A stretch of DNA of 16,043 bases from an uncultured Burkholderiales bacterium (GCA_937925755.1 CALAMX010000081.1:1-16043); one strand, 5' to 3'. Counted from the stretch's first letter, positions 5,970 to 13,075 are shown. The notes: generated by a model from the sequence alone, not told the origin. Translations and numbers: made by a program.

Positions 5970-7259
5970 TCAGTCCTCCAGGCGGTATTCCACGTAGGCC
6001 CGGTCGCGTATCTGCCGGACCCAGTCCTCGAAGGCCTCTTCGGCCTTGCGCGCGCGGATGGCTTGGCGTGCCTCGAAACGGCGGCGCTCTTGGGTGATGT
6101 CCTGGTCGCGCCGCTCCAGCACCTGGATGAGGTGCCAGCCGAAAGGCGACTGGATGGGCTCGCTCACTTCCCCGGGCTTGAGTGCATCCATGGCGCGCTC
6201 GAATTCGGGCACGGTGTCGCCAGGGGAGAGCCAGCCGAGGTCGCCACCCTTGGCGGCGCTCAGATCGTCGGAATGCAGCCGGGCGAGCTGTGCGAAGTCC
6301 TCACCGTTGACGATGCGCTCGCGCAGCAGCCGCAAGCGGTTGCGGGCGTCGGCGTCGCTGACGATCTCGTTGGTCTTGATCAAGATGTGGCGGGCGCGTG
6401 TCTGCTGGATGATGGTCGGCACGTCCTTACCGCGTTTGTCGAGCAGCTTGAGGATGTGATAGCCGTTGCTGCTCTTCAGCACGGGGGTCAGGCCGCCGAT
6501 GGCGAGATCGCGCACCGCGCCGACGAAGAGGGTGGGCAGTTGTCCCTCGGTGCGCCAGCCCAGCACCCCGCCCTGCAGGGCGTTCTGCGCGTCGGAATAG
6601 GCGGCGGAGACCTGGTTGAAGTCGGCCCCGGCCTTGAGTTCCGCCAAGGCCTTCTCGGCACGCGCGCGCAATCGTTGGAGCTGCTCGGGACTAGCCCCCT
6701 CGGGGGTGATGACCAGGATGTGGGCGAGCAGGTACTCCGTCTGGCGGCCGGCATCCTGGCTTACGTTGGCGAGGTAGTTGTCGATCTCGGCCTCGGTTAC
6801 CACCACCTTGCTGTCGACCTCCCGCTCGCGCAGCCGAGTGATGATCATCTCGTTGCGCACTTGCTCGCGGAAGTCGTTGAAGTCCACGCCTTCTTGCTCG
6901 AGCGCGCGGCGGAACTGGTCGAGTGGCAGGTTGTTCTGCTGGGCGATGCGGGTGAGTGCCCGGTCGAGCTGCGGGCCGTCGATACGGATGTTGGTGTCTG
7001 CGGCGAGTTTGAGCAGGATGCGCTCGGTGATCATGCGCTCCAGCACCTGCCGCTCGAGCAGATGACGCGGTGGCGCGGGGGTGCGCTGTAAGGCGAGCTG
7101 CCGCAGGGTGCGCTCGACGCGGCGCGAAAGTTCGTACTGGGTGATGACCCCGTTGTCCACTACGGCGACGATGCGGTCGAGTAGGACGGGCGCGGCCGCC
7201 AGAGGCAAACTGAGGGCCAGGAGGAGAACGGCAAGGAGTCTATGGCAGGTCGATTTCAT
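5970..7259 (-). CDS. surA: Periplasmic chaperone and peptidyl-prolyl isomerase SurA
   Basis: SurA is the main periplasmic chaperone escorting unfolded outer-membrane proteins, including LptD, to the BAM complex. The 429-residue length is nearly that of E. coli SurA (428). A signal peptide covers about residues 1-23 (hydrophobic run AVLLLALSLPLAAA). The chaperone core follows, starting LLDRIVAVVDNGVITQYEL. Two parvulin domains are seen at about 175-276 (AHILV, DAQNALQGGVLGW) and 287-385 (ARHILIKT, AAKGGDLGWLSPG, PFGWHLIQVLERR). A charged C-terminal helix packs back onto the core. ATG 7259 lies inside lptD, whose stop falls 20 bases into surA, so the two are overlapping and probably coupled. 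No clear Shine-Dalgarno sequence precedes the start. Confidence 0.96.
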   Translation of the reverse strand: MKSTCHRLLAVLLLALSLPLAAAPVLLDRIVAVVDNGVITQYELSRRVERTLRQLALQRTPAPPRHLLERQVLERMITERILLKLAADTNIRIDGPQLDRALTRIAQQNNLPLDQFRRALEQEGVDFNDFREQVRNEMIITRLREREVDSKVVVTEAEIDNYLANVSQDAGRQTEYLLAHILVITPEGASPEQLQRLRARAEKALAELKAGADFNQVSAAYSDAQNALQGGVLGWRTEGQLPTLFVGAVRDLAIGGLTPVLKSSNGYHILKLLDKRGKDVPTIIQQTRARHILIKTNEIVSDADARNRLRLLRERIVNGEDFAQLARLHSDDLSAAKGGDLGWLSPGDTVPEFERAMDALKPGEVSEPIQSPFGWHLIQVLERRDQDITQERRRFEARQAIRARKAEEAFEDWVRQIRDRAYVEYRLED

Positions 7260-9498
7260 CGCTTTTGGTGTATCCGGTGATGCTGCGTCTCAAGACTTCC
7301 AGGGGGTTGGGGCCCAACGCGGTCAGGCCGCGCAGCTCCAACTGGACGTAAAAGGCGCTGCTGACGTTCGCCGCGCTCACGGCGATGCGCTGGGCCACAC
7401 CGCGCAAGCTCCAACAGCCGGCATTGTGCTCGACGCCGATCAGGCCCTCGACTAGGCGCGACTCCTGGAAGGAATAGTTGATGCGACCGAGCCCGTACCA
7501 CTTTGGTTTCAGGGGCCATTGCCAGGATACGTCGAGCTGGTCGAGACCGGCGGCGTAGCGGTCGTTGATGAAGCGGTAATCGAGGTTGAGGATACGGCCC
7601 GGCCCGGCGCGGTAGTGGCCGCCTAGATGGGCCTTGACCGTCTCGCCGGCATCGGTATTGAACTGGAGCCCGGCACTCAGCCGCCAGCGGTCGGTGATCT
7701 GACCGGTCGCCTGGAGCAGGAGGTCGGAAGAGTCACCCCCGCGTTGCGGCTGGCCGGGCAGGTAGACGCGCTGGTCGCTGAAGTAGAAACGCTGCCCTAC
7801 GGTGGCCTGCAGCCGCTCGAAGCCGGTGGTGCCTTCGAGCCACCGGGTGGTGACCGCCAGGGTGAGCTGGCGCGCATCGTTGACCCGGTCGACGCCGCTA
7901 TATTGGTTTTCCGAGAAGAGCTGGTCCAGGCTCAGGTCCCGCAGGGCCGTGTCGAACACCGGCAGACGCGACTGGTCCTTGTAGGGGATGTGTACGTAGT
8001 ACAGGCGCGGCTCCAGGGTCTGCAGGAAGCCGCGGCCAAAATATTCCCCATCGCGTTCCAAGAAGAGGCCGCTGTCTAAGCTCAGGATCGGCAGGCTGCG
8101 CGTCTGGTCGAGCGGCCCGAGCGGCAGGCTCGGGTTGGTGGGGTCGGGATTGCGGTCCAGATCATAGCGGGTGTAGCGCCAGGCGAGCCGGGGTGTGACG
8201 AAGGCATAAGGCGTGCTGAGCGGCAGGCTCAGCCTGGGGTGAAGGTCGAGCCGGCTGCCTACGGCCTTAGCGGAGTCGGGATGGTCGAAACGCACTGCCT
8301 CGGCTTGGAGATCCAACTGCAGCGGTAGGCTGGACGTGAGGATACGGCTACCCGCGAGCAGGAGCTGCGGCAGCCGGCGGTATGGCGGGGTCACCGGGGC
8401 GGCCGGGTCCTGCAGGGTCTGATAGCTTTGCAGCCGGCCACTTACCTGCCACCAGCCGCCGTCGTAGCGCAGAGTGCCCTCGCGCAGCAGGTTCACGCGC
8501 GAGGTCTCGCGTACCTGGCTGGCGAGATCGGCGAAATAGCGGTCGTCGGAGACGCGCTCGTAGTGCAGACTGCCCGACCAGCGCGGGTCGAACCGATGCG
8601 TGTGGTGGAACAGACCGCGGTAGCGGGTGCGATCGGCCACCCGGTCGTCGGGCAGGACCTCGACGCCGAGGTCGCCGCTGTAATGGCGTGCCAGGTAGCG
8701 GTATTCGCCGCCGAGCTGCAGACCCCGCCGCGACATGAAGCGGGGGTAGAAGGTCGCGTCGCGTTCGGGGGCGATGTTCCAATACCAAGGTGTGGCGAAT
8801 TCCAGCCCACGCTGATCGGATACGCCGAAGCTGGGCGTGAGGAAGCCGGACTTGCGGCGGTCGTCGAGCGAGAAATCGAGCCAGGGGGCGTAGAGGATGG
8901 GGGTATCGAGGAAGCGAACCTCTACCTGCCGGGCATTGCCCAGGCTGCGGGTGTAGTCCAGGTTGAGCGCCTGGGTTTTGAGCACCCAGTCCTCCTGGCC
9001 GACGGCGCAAGTGGTGTAAGTGGCCTGTTCGAGCTGGTAGCGGTCGCGCCCCTGGAAATGGATCACCTCGGCCTCGCCACGGGCGAGCCGCCCGGCCTCG
9101 TCGTACAGGGTGTAGCGCACCGCCTCGATGCGGCCTAGCCGGTCGGTCAGGCGCAGCCTGAGCTGGCCGCCTTCGATGCGGTCGCGTCCCCGGCTGAAGA
9201 CGACACGCTCACCCGCCTCTAGGGTGTCGCTGCCTGGGTCGTAGCGCACCCAGTCGGCTGTGATCTGATCGTCGGCACGGCGTATGCGCACCTCGCCCTG
9301 CGCCACGATGGGGCCATCGCGCCGCCCCTCCAGACGTTCGGCCTCCAGGTGGTAAGGGAGGGTCACCGCGGCCGGCACCGACGATCCGAGCTGGGCGGCG
9401 CCCCTGAGGGATAGGGCAGGAGGTTCACCCGTCTGTGCCACCGCCTCGTGCAGAAAGGCCGCCACGAAGAGGGGCGCGAACAGGGCGCGGCGGGGCAT
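7240..9498 (-). CDS. lptD: LPS-assembly protein LptD
   Basis: LptD is the outer-membrane barrel that, with the lipoprotein LptE, inserts LPS into the outer leaflet. The 752-residue product has an N-terminal signal peptide (about 1-21, cleavage near AVAQ) and an OstA/LptA-like periplasmic beta-jellyroll at about 45-180 (LEAERLEG...IVAQGEVRIRR). A long beta-barrel region rich in aromatic strands runs to the C-terminus. Only two cysteines are present, C164 in YTTCAVG and C695 in HNAGCWS. They match the E. coli positions that form one inter-domain disulfide; the N-terminal cysteine and the second of the C-terminal pair are missing. A TATAAT on the minus strand at 9540-9545 may be its -10 element. 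It heads the operon and is divergent from amgK. Confidence 0.96.
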   Translation of the reverse strand: MPRRALFAPLFVAAFLHEAVAQTGEPPALSLRGAAQLGSSVPAAVTLPYHLEAERLEGRRDGPIVAQGEVRIRRADDQITADWVRYDPGSDTLEAGERVVFSRGRDRIEGGQLRLRLTDRLGRIEAVRYTLYDEAGRLARGEAEVIHFQGRDRYQLEQATYTTCAVGQEDWVLKTQALNLDYTRSLGNARQVEVRFLDTPILYAPWLDFSLDDRRKSGFLTPSFGVSDQRGLEFATPWYWNIAPERDATFYPRFMSRRGLQLGGEYRYLARHYSGDLGVEVLPDDRVADRTRYRGLFHHTHRFDPRWSGSLHYERVSDDRYFADLASQVRETSRVNLLREGTLRYDGGWWQVSGRLQSYQTLQDPAAPVTPPYRRLPQLLLAGSRILTSSLPLQLDLQAEAVRFDHPDSAKAVGSRLDLHPRLSLPLSTPYAFVTPRLAWRYTRYDLDRNPDPTNPSLPLGPLDQTRSLPILSLDSGLFLERDGEYFGRGFLQTLEPRLYYVHIPYKDQSRLPVFDTALRDLSLDQLFSENQYSGVDRVNDARQLTLAVTTRWLEGTTGFERLQATVGQRFYFSDQRVYLPGQPQRGGDSSDLLLQATGQITDRWRLSAGLQFNTDAGETVKAHLGGHYRAGPGRILNLDYRFINDRYAAGLDQLDVSWQWPLKPKWYGLGRINYSFQESRLVEGLIGVEHNAGCWSLRGVAQRIAVSAANVSSAFYVQLELRGLTALGPNPLEVLRRSITGYTKSDEIDLP

Positions 9499-9514
9499 AG
9501 TGGGGCGAGTGCAG

Positions 9515-9525
9515 GTACAATGTAC
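9515..9525. promoter_or_regulatory. Palindrome in the lptD-amgK divergent intergenic region
   Basis: GTACA and TGTAC are perfect inverted arms around a central A, midway between the lptD start (9498) and the likely amgK start (9548). It contains TACAAT at 9516-9521, a possible -10 element for amgK, though no -35 match stands upstream. It could be an operator shared by both directions; this is inference from position and symmetry only. Confidence 0.3.
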
Positions 9526-9539
9526 TTTTGACCCGCGGG

Positions 9540-9545
9540 ATTATA
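9540..9545 (-). promoter_or_regulatory. Candidate -10 element for the lptD operon
   Basis: The minus strand reads TATAAT here, a perfect -10 consensus 42 bases before the lptD ATG. No good -35 hexamer lies 16-18 bases upstream, so it may need an activator or be fortuitous. No sigma-E-type motif, as used by lptD in E. coli, was recognised. Confidence 0.35.
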
Positions 9546-9547
9546 GC

Positions 9548-10540
9548 TTGGAACGTCTGACACGCCTTAAGGCCTGGGTCGAGGGCGTCTTGCCCGATCC
9601 CTTGCTCACGCTCGCGCCAGCCTCGGCCGATGCGAGCTTCCGCCGCTATTTCCGGGCGAAGACCGCGAAGGGGAGCTATATCGTCATGGACGCGCCGCCC
9701 ACGCACGAGGACTGTCGCCCCTACATCCATGTCGCCCGCCTGTTCCGCGCCGCCGGCGCCAACACGCCGGAGGTGCTGGCTAAGAACCTGGACGAAGGCT
9801 TTCTGCTGCTCACCGATTTTGGCGACACCACCTATTTGGATGCCCTCGACGCGGCCAGCGCCGATCGGCTCTACCGCGATGCCAATGCCGCCCTGGTCAG
9901 GATCCAGAGCGCCAGCCGCGCCGGTGAGCTGCCCGACTACGATGCCGAGCTGCTCATGCGTGAGATGCGACTCTTCCCAGACTGGTATCTGGCGCGTCAT
10001 CTCAACTACGAACCGAGCGCCGCGCAGCGCGCAACCCTCGAGAACGTCTTTCAGCGCGTTCTCGCCAACAACCTGGCACAACCGCGGGTCTATGTGCACC
10101 GCGATTGGCATTCGCGCAACCTGATGGTCACCGAGCCCAACCCCGGGGTGCTCGACTTCCAGGATGCGGTCTACGGCCCCATCACCTACGACCTGGTGTC
10201 GCTCTACAAGGACGCCTATATCGACTGGGACGAGGAACGGGTACTCGACTGGGTGATCCGCTACTGGGAAGTGGCGCGCGCCGCAGGGCTACCCGTGCAT
10301 GTCGATTTCGCCGCCTTTTACCGCGACTTCGAGTGGATGGGGGTGCAACGTCACATCAAGGTGCTGGGCATCTTTGCGCGGCTGTATCATCGCGACGGCA
10401 AGGACGGCTATCTCAAGGACATGCCCCGGGTCATGCACTACCTGCGCCGCGCCTGCGAGCGCTATGGCGAACTCACCCCATTGCTGCGCCTGCTCGACGC
10501 CATCGAAGGTCACCAGCCGCGGGTGGGCTATACCTTTTGA
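9548..10540 (+). CDS. amgK: N-acetylmuramate/N-acetylglucosamine kinase AmgK
   Basis: AmgK phosphorylates the anomeric hydroxyl of MurNAc (and GlcNAc) with ATP, the first step of the cell-wall recycling route that bypasses de novo UDP-MurNAc synthesis and lowers fosfomycin sensitivity in Pseudomonas. The 330-residue product belongs to the aminoglycoside-phosphotransferase kinase fold. It has PASADASFRRYFR near the N-terminus, the catalytic loop HRDWHSRN (H184, D186, N191) and the metal-binding LDFQDAVYGPITYDLVSL with D203. murU follows, which supports AmgK over a generic phosphotransferase. TTG 9548 is preferred, with GGGA seven bases upstream and a family-like N-terminus. The longer GTG 9500 would start one base from lptD, leaving no promoter space. 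The exact start remains uncertain. Confidence 0.9.
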   Translation: MERLTRLKAWVEGVLPDPLLTLAPASADASFRRYFRAKTAKGSYIVMDAPPTHEDCRPYIHVARLFRAAGANTPEVLAKNLDEGFLLLTDFGDTTYLDALDAASADRLYRDANAALVRIQSASRAGELPDYDAELLMREMRLFPDWYLARHLNYEPSAAQRATLENVFQRVLANNLAQPRVYVHRDWHSRNLMVTEPNPGVLDFQDAVYGPITYDLVSLYKDAYIDWDEERVLDWVIRYWEVARAAGLPVHVDFAAFYRDFEWMGVQRHIKVLGIFARLYHRDGKDGYLKDMPRVMHYLRRACERYGELTPLLRLLDAIEGHQPRVGYTF

Positions 10541-10590
10541 GGCACATGCGGTCACCGCCTCACCCCTCGGGCCTTGAGCCGCACCGATAC

Positions 10591-10630
10591 AAGGCTATGA
10601 TTCTTGTGGCGGGGAGGGGTGAGCGCATAC
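10591..10630 (+). repeat. Diverged copy of the murU 5' coding region
   Basis: These 40 bases match the start of murU at 10734-10773 at 36 positions without gaps, 143 bases upstream on the same strand. The copy still reads KAMILVAGRGERI, against KAMILAAGRGERM in MurU. Its ATG at 10597 opens a 48-residue frame that ends at 10743, just past the murU start and out of phase with it. The copy cannot make a working enzyme. It is best read as the remains of a partial tandem duplication that lengthened the amgK-murU space to 187 bases. Confidence 0.85.
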
Positions 10631-10653
10631 CTGCCTGGAGGGCGGAGCAGGGG

Positions 10654-10672
10654 CCCGCGGCGAAGCCGCGGG
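10654..10672 (+). repeat. GC-rich hairpin between amgK and murU
   Basis: CCCGCGGC and GCCGCGGG form a perfect eight-base-pair stem with a GAA loop. A second, imperfect hairpin (ATGC-GA-CCCCG with CGGGG-A-GCAT, 10673-10698) follows directly. No T run follows, so these are not ordinary terminators; an RNA-processing or REP-like element is possible. Confidence 0.55.
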
Positions 10673-10689
10673 ATGCGACCCCGGAAGGC

Positions 10690-10778
10690 GGGGAGCATGC
10701 GCATGGGAGGTGTGAACAGGAGTCCAGATGCCAAAGGCGATGATTCTTGCGGCGGGGAGAGGTGAGCGCATGCTCCCC
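10690..10778 (+). promoter_or_regulatory. Inverted repeat enclosing the murU ribosome-binding site and start
   Basis: GGGGAGCATGCGC (10690-10702) is perfectly complementary to GCGCATGCTCCCC (10766-10778). The 63-base loop holds the Shine-Dalgarno sequence AGGAG (10718-10722) and the murU ATG (10728). The downstream arm is murU coding sequence. In mRNA the pairing could close off the start region. The symmetry is seen directly; regulation is inferred. Confidence 0.4.
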
Positions 10779-11513
10779 CTGACCGAGCACACGCCCAAAC
10801 CGTTGCTCTGCGTCGGCGGCAAGCCGCTCATCGTCTGGCAGATCGAGCGCTTGCGCGCCGCCGGCTTCAGCGAGCTCGTCATCAACCACGCCCACCTGGG
10901 TGAACAGATCGAGAACTTTCTGGGCGACGGCAGGGCCTATGGGGTGAACATCCAGTACTCAGCGGAGGGCGAGCCCCTGGAAACCGCCGGCGGCATTGCC
11001 AACGCCTTGCCCTTGCTGGGCGAGGCGCCCTTCCTCGTGACCAATGCCGACATCTACACCGACTTCGACTACGCCCGCCTACACGCCGTACTCGCGGACA
11101 TGCGCATCGACCCGCATCGACTCGCCCATCTGGTGCTGGTGGATAACCCCCCGCACCACCCACAGGGGGATTTCGTCCTCCTGACCGGTAAGGTCATGCG
11201 CCTCGGTGCTGCACCCCACACCCCACCCCTGACCTTTTCCGGCATCGGCTGTTATCGGCCAGAGCTCTTCGCCAACATCGTCCGCGGTGACAAGGCCAGG
11301 CTCGCCCCCCTATTGACCGCGGCCATGGACAGCGGCCGGGTGACGGGCGAGCACTACCGCGGCTGCTGGGAGGACGTCGGCACCCCCGCGCGCCTGCAGG
11401 CCCTGGACCAGGCGTTGCGGCGTACCGCCGCGGAAGGTGGGGTAGGGCCCCGCGCCTTGGGTGCAGGATGCGACGCTGAAGCGGCGGACCGATGCGCGGG
11501 TGTCGGGGGGTGA
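10728..11513 (+). CDS. murU: N-acetylmuramate alpha-1-phosphate uridylyltransferase MurU
   Basis: MurU converts MurNAc alpha-1-phosphate, the AmgK product, to UDP-MurNAc with UTP in the cytoplasm, completing the recycling shortcut. The product is a nucleotidyltransferase with the signature MILAAGRGERMLPLTEHTPKP at the N-terminus, GEPLETAGGI (81-90), the metal-binding TNADIYTDFD (105-114), LAHLVLVDNPPHHPQGDF, LTFSGIGCY and the closing GEHYRGCWEDVGTPARL. At 261 residues it is longer than the Pseudomonas enzyme (about 223). The extra part is a C-terminal tail from about residue 233, rich in Ala, Gly and Arg with no recognisable domain. ATG 10728 follows AGGAG by five bases. A generic glucose-1-phosphate-type transferase is the alternative, made unlikely by amgK next door. 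Confidence 0.92.
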   Translation: MPKAMILAAGRGERMLPLTEHTPKPLLCVGGKPLIVWQIERLRAAGFSELVINHAHLGEQIENFLGDGRAYGVNIQYSAEGEPLETAGGIANALPLLGEAPFLVTNADIYTDFDYARLHAVLADMRIDPHRLAHLVLVDNPPHHPQGDFVLLTGKVMRLGAAPHTPPLTFSGIGCYRPELFANIVRGDKARLAPLLTAAMDSGRVTGEHYRGCWEDVGTPARLQALDQALRRTAAEGGVGPRALGAGCDAEAADRCAGVGG

Positions 11514-11558
11514 ACGGTGTTTGATGTCGCCATGCTGGCAGCGGGATGAGGGGAGCAC

Positions 11559-12929
11559 ATGCCGCCGTCGCCATCTGAACTCGTCCGTCACGCCGAGCGC
11601 CGCAGGCAGGTCATGCGGGCCATGGGCGAAGGGGTGATGGTCATCGCCCAAGCCCCCGAGGTCACGCGCAACCGCGACACCCACTACCCGTACCGACACG
11701 ATAGCTACTTCTATTGGCTCACCGGTTTCCCCGAGCCGGAGGCGGTGGTCGTGCTGCTGGCGGGGCGGCGACCACGGCAGGTCCTGTTTTGCCGGGACAA
11801 GGACCCCGAGCGCGAGACCTGGGACGGACACCGCTACGGTCCCAAGGCGGCGGCCGAGGTCTTCGGTTTCGATGCCGCCTACCCCATCGCCCAGCTCGAC
11901 CGCCGCATGCCGCGCTATCTTGCCGATCAGCCGGCGCTCTACGTCATCCTCGGGCGCGACCCGGCCTGGGACACGCGTGTGCTCGGCTGGGTCAATGCCG
12001 TGCGGGCGAAGACGCGTCGCGGCGTGCGTGCCCCCGAGCGGATGATCGAGGCGCGCGCCCTGCTCGACGAGATGCGCCTGATCAAGGATGAGCTGGAGCT
12101 CGCCCACATGCGTCGCGCCGCCGCCATCTCCGTCGCCGCGCACCGGCGCGCCATGCGCGCTGCCGCGCCAGGACGCCACGAGTACGAGATCGAGGCCGAG
12201 CTACTGTACGAGTTCCGCCGCCAGGGCGCTGCCGCCCCCGCCTATACCCCCATCGTCGCCAGCGGTGCCAATGCCTGTGTGCTGCACTACACTGCCAACG
12301 ACCAGCCACTCAAGGATGGTGACCTGCTGCTGATCGACGCCGGCGCGGAATATGCCGGCTACGCTGCCGACATCACCCGCACCTTCCCGGTCAACGGCCG
12401 CTTCAGCGGCCCGCAGCGCGCCGTTTACGAGATCGTGCTGGCGGCGCAGGCCGCGGCCATCGACGCCGTGCGCCCTGGCACCGGCTGGAACGTCCCGCAC
12501 GAAGTGGCGGTGCGCATGCTCACCCAGGGTCTCAAGGACCTGAAAATCCTCAAGGGTGACCTCGACGGCCTGATCGAGAGCGAGGCCTACAAGCCTTTCT
12601 ATATGCACCGCACGGGGCATTGGCTGGGTATGGACGTGCACGATGCCGGCGAGTACAAACTGGACAAACAGTGGCGTCCTTTGCTGCCGGGCATGACCTG
12701 TACCGTCGAGCCGGGGCTCTATCTGCGCGCCGACGATGAACGCGTGCCTAAGGCCTATCGCGGCATCGGCATTCGCATCGAGGACGACGTGCTGGTCACT
12801 GCGGCGGGCTGCGAGGTTTTGACCCTGGATGCCCCCAAGGCGGTGGCGGAGATCGAAGCGTGGATGCGCGAGGGCTGCGCCCCGACGCCCACCGCCGGCT
12901 CGGCAGGGGGAAAACGGAAGGCGCCATGA
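11559..12929 (+). CDS. pepP: Xaa-Pro aminopeptidase PepP
   Basis: PepP removes the N-terminal residue from peptides with proline in second position, in the cytoplasm, using two manganese ions. The 456-residue product has the N-terminal creatinase-like domain (HDSYFYWLTGFPEPEAV, residues 47-63) and the C-terminal pita-bread peptidase domain. All metal ligands are present: D260 (LLIDAGAEY), D271 (YAADITRTF), H354 (RTGHWLGMDVHD), E384 (TVEPGLY) and E408 (GIRIEDD). A disordered tail of about 15 residues (PTPTAGSAGGKRKAP) follows. ATG 11559 is preceded by AGGGGAG within a few bases, 45 bases past murU. The order pepP-ubiH-ubiI is also found in E. coli. Confidence 0.95.
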   Translation: MPPSPSELVRHAERRRQVMRAMGEGVMVIAQAPEVTRNRDTHYPYRHDSYFYWLTGFPEPEAVVVLLAGRRPRQVLFCRDKDPERETWDGHRYGPKAAAEVFGFDAAYPIAQLDRRMPRYLADQPALYVILGRDPAWDTRVLGWVNAVRAKTRRGVRAPERMIEARALLDEMRLIKDELELAHMRRAAAISVAAHRRAMRAAAPGRHEYEIEAELLYEFRRQGAAAPAYTPIVASGANACVLHYTANDQPLKDGDLLLIDAGAEYAGYAADITRTFPVNGRFSGPQRAVYEIVLAAQAAAIDAVRPGTGWNVPHEVAVRMLTQGLKDLKILKGDLDGLIESEAYKPFYMHRTGHWLGMDVHDAGEYKLDKQWRPLLPGMTCTVEPGLYLRADDERVPKAYRGIGIRIEDDVLVTAAGCEVLTLDAPKAVAEIEAWMREGCAPTPTAGSAGGKRKAP

Positions 12930-13075
12930 GAAACGTCACTGAACACGTGAACGCGGCCCGAGTCGGTACGAAGTGCGCTATAAGCCCTGCCCAACGCCGG
13001 TGGGCTGCCGCTGCGACCCACTGCGAGTCAACGCTCGGCGGCGACAGGCGATGCGGCTGGAGGTGCGCGTGCTGA
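12926..13075 (+). other. 49-codon open frame bridging pepP and ubiH
   Basis: ATG 12926 overlaps the pepP stop (ATGA), and the frame ends at 13075, seven bases into ubiH. The predicted peptide begins MRNVTEHVNAARVG and ends with a Cys- and Arg-rich stretch (CGWRCAC). The neat overlaps at both ends look like coupling, but the composition is not that of an ordinary protein and no family is recognised. It fills the otherwise unexplained 139-base space between two genes that are usually tightly packed. Confidence 0.2.
13000..13021. repeat. Imperfect hairpin in the pepP-ubiH space
   Basis: GTGGG (13000-13004) and CCCAC (13017-13021) face each other across a 12-base GC-rich loop. The form resembles the GGTGGG...CCCACC repeats scattered through many betaproteobacterial genomes, but it is short and could be fortuitous. 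Confidence 0.25.

Noticed and set aside
6063..7091. 342-codon plus-strand open frame opposite surA.
   Set aside because: SurA on the minus strand is unambiguous; the opposite frame arises from third-position GC bias.
9500..9547. GTG 9500 as the start of amgK.
   Set aside because: It would leave one base between divergent genes and place promoter-like elements within coding sequence; TTG 9548 gives the family-like N-terminus.
11526..11575. GTCGCCATGCTG upstream of pepP resembles GTCGCCATCTG in the first pepP codons.
   Set aside because: The match is 11 bases with a one-base gap and is not in the same reading frame; too short to count as a further gene-start copy.
11310..12179. 289-codon minus-strand open frame opposite murU and pepP.
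   Set aside because: pepP has every metal ligand and murU all of its motifs on the plus strand; the antisense product shows no domain.
12973..13068. Longer N-terminus for ubiH starting at or after 12973.
   Set aside because: The extra residues are Cys- and Arg-rich and unlike the family; GTG 13069 has a strong GGAGG and places the FAD motif at the usual distance.
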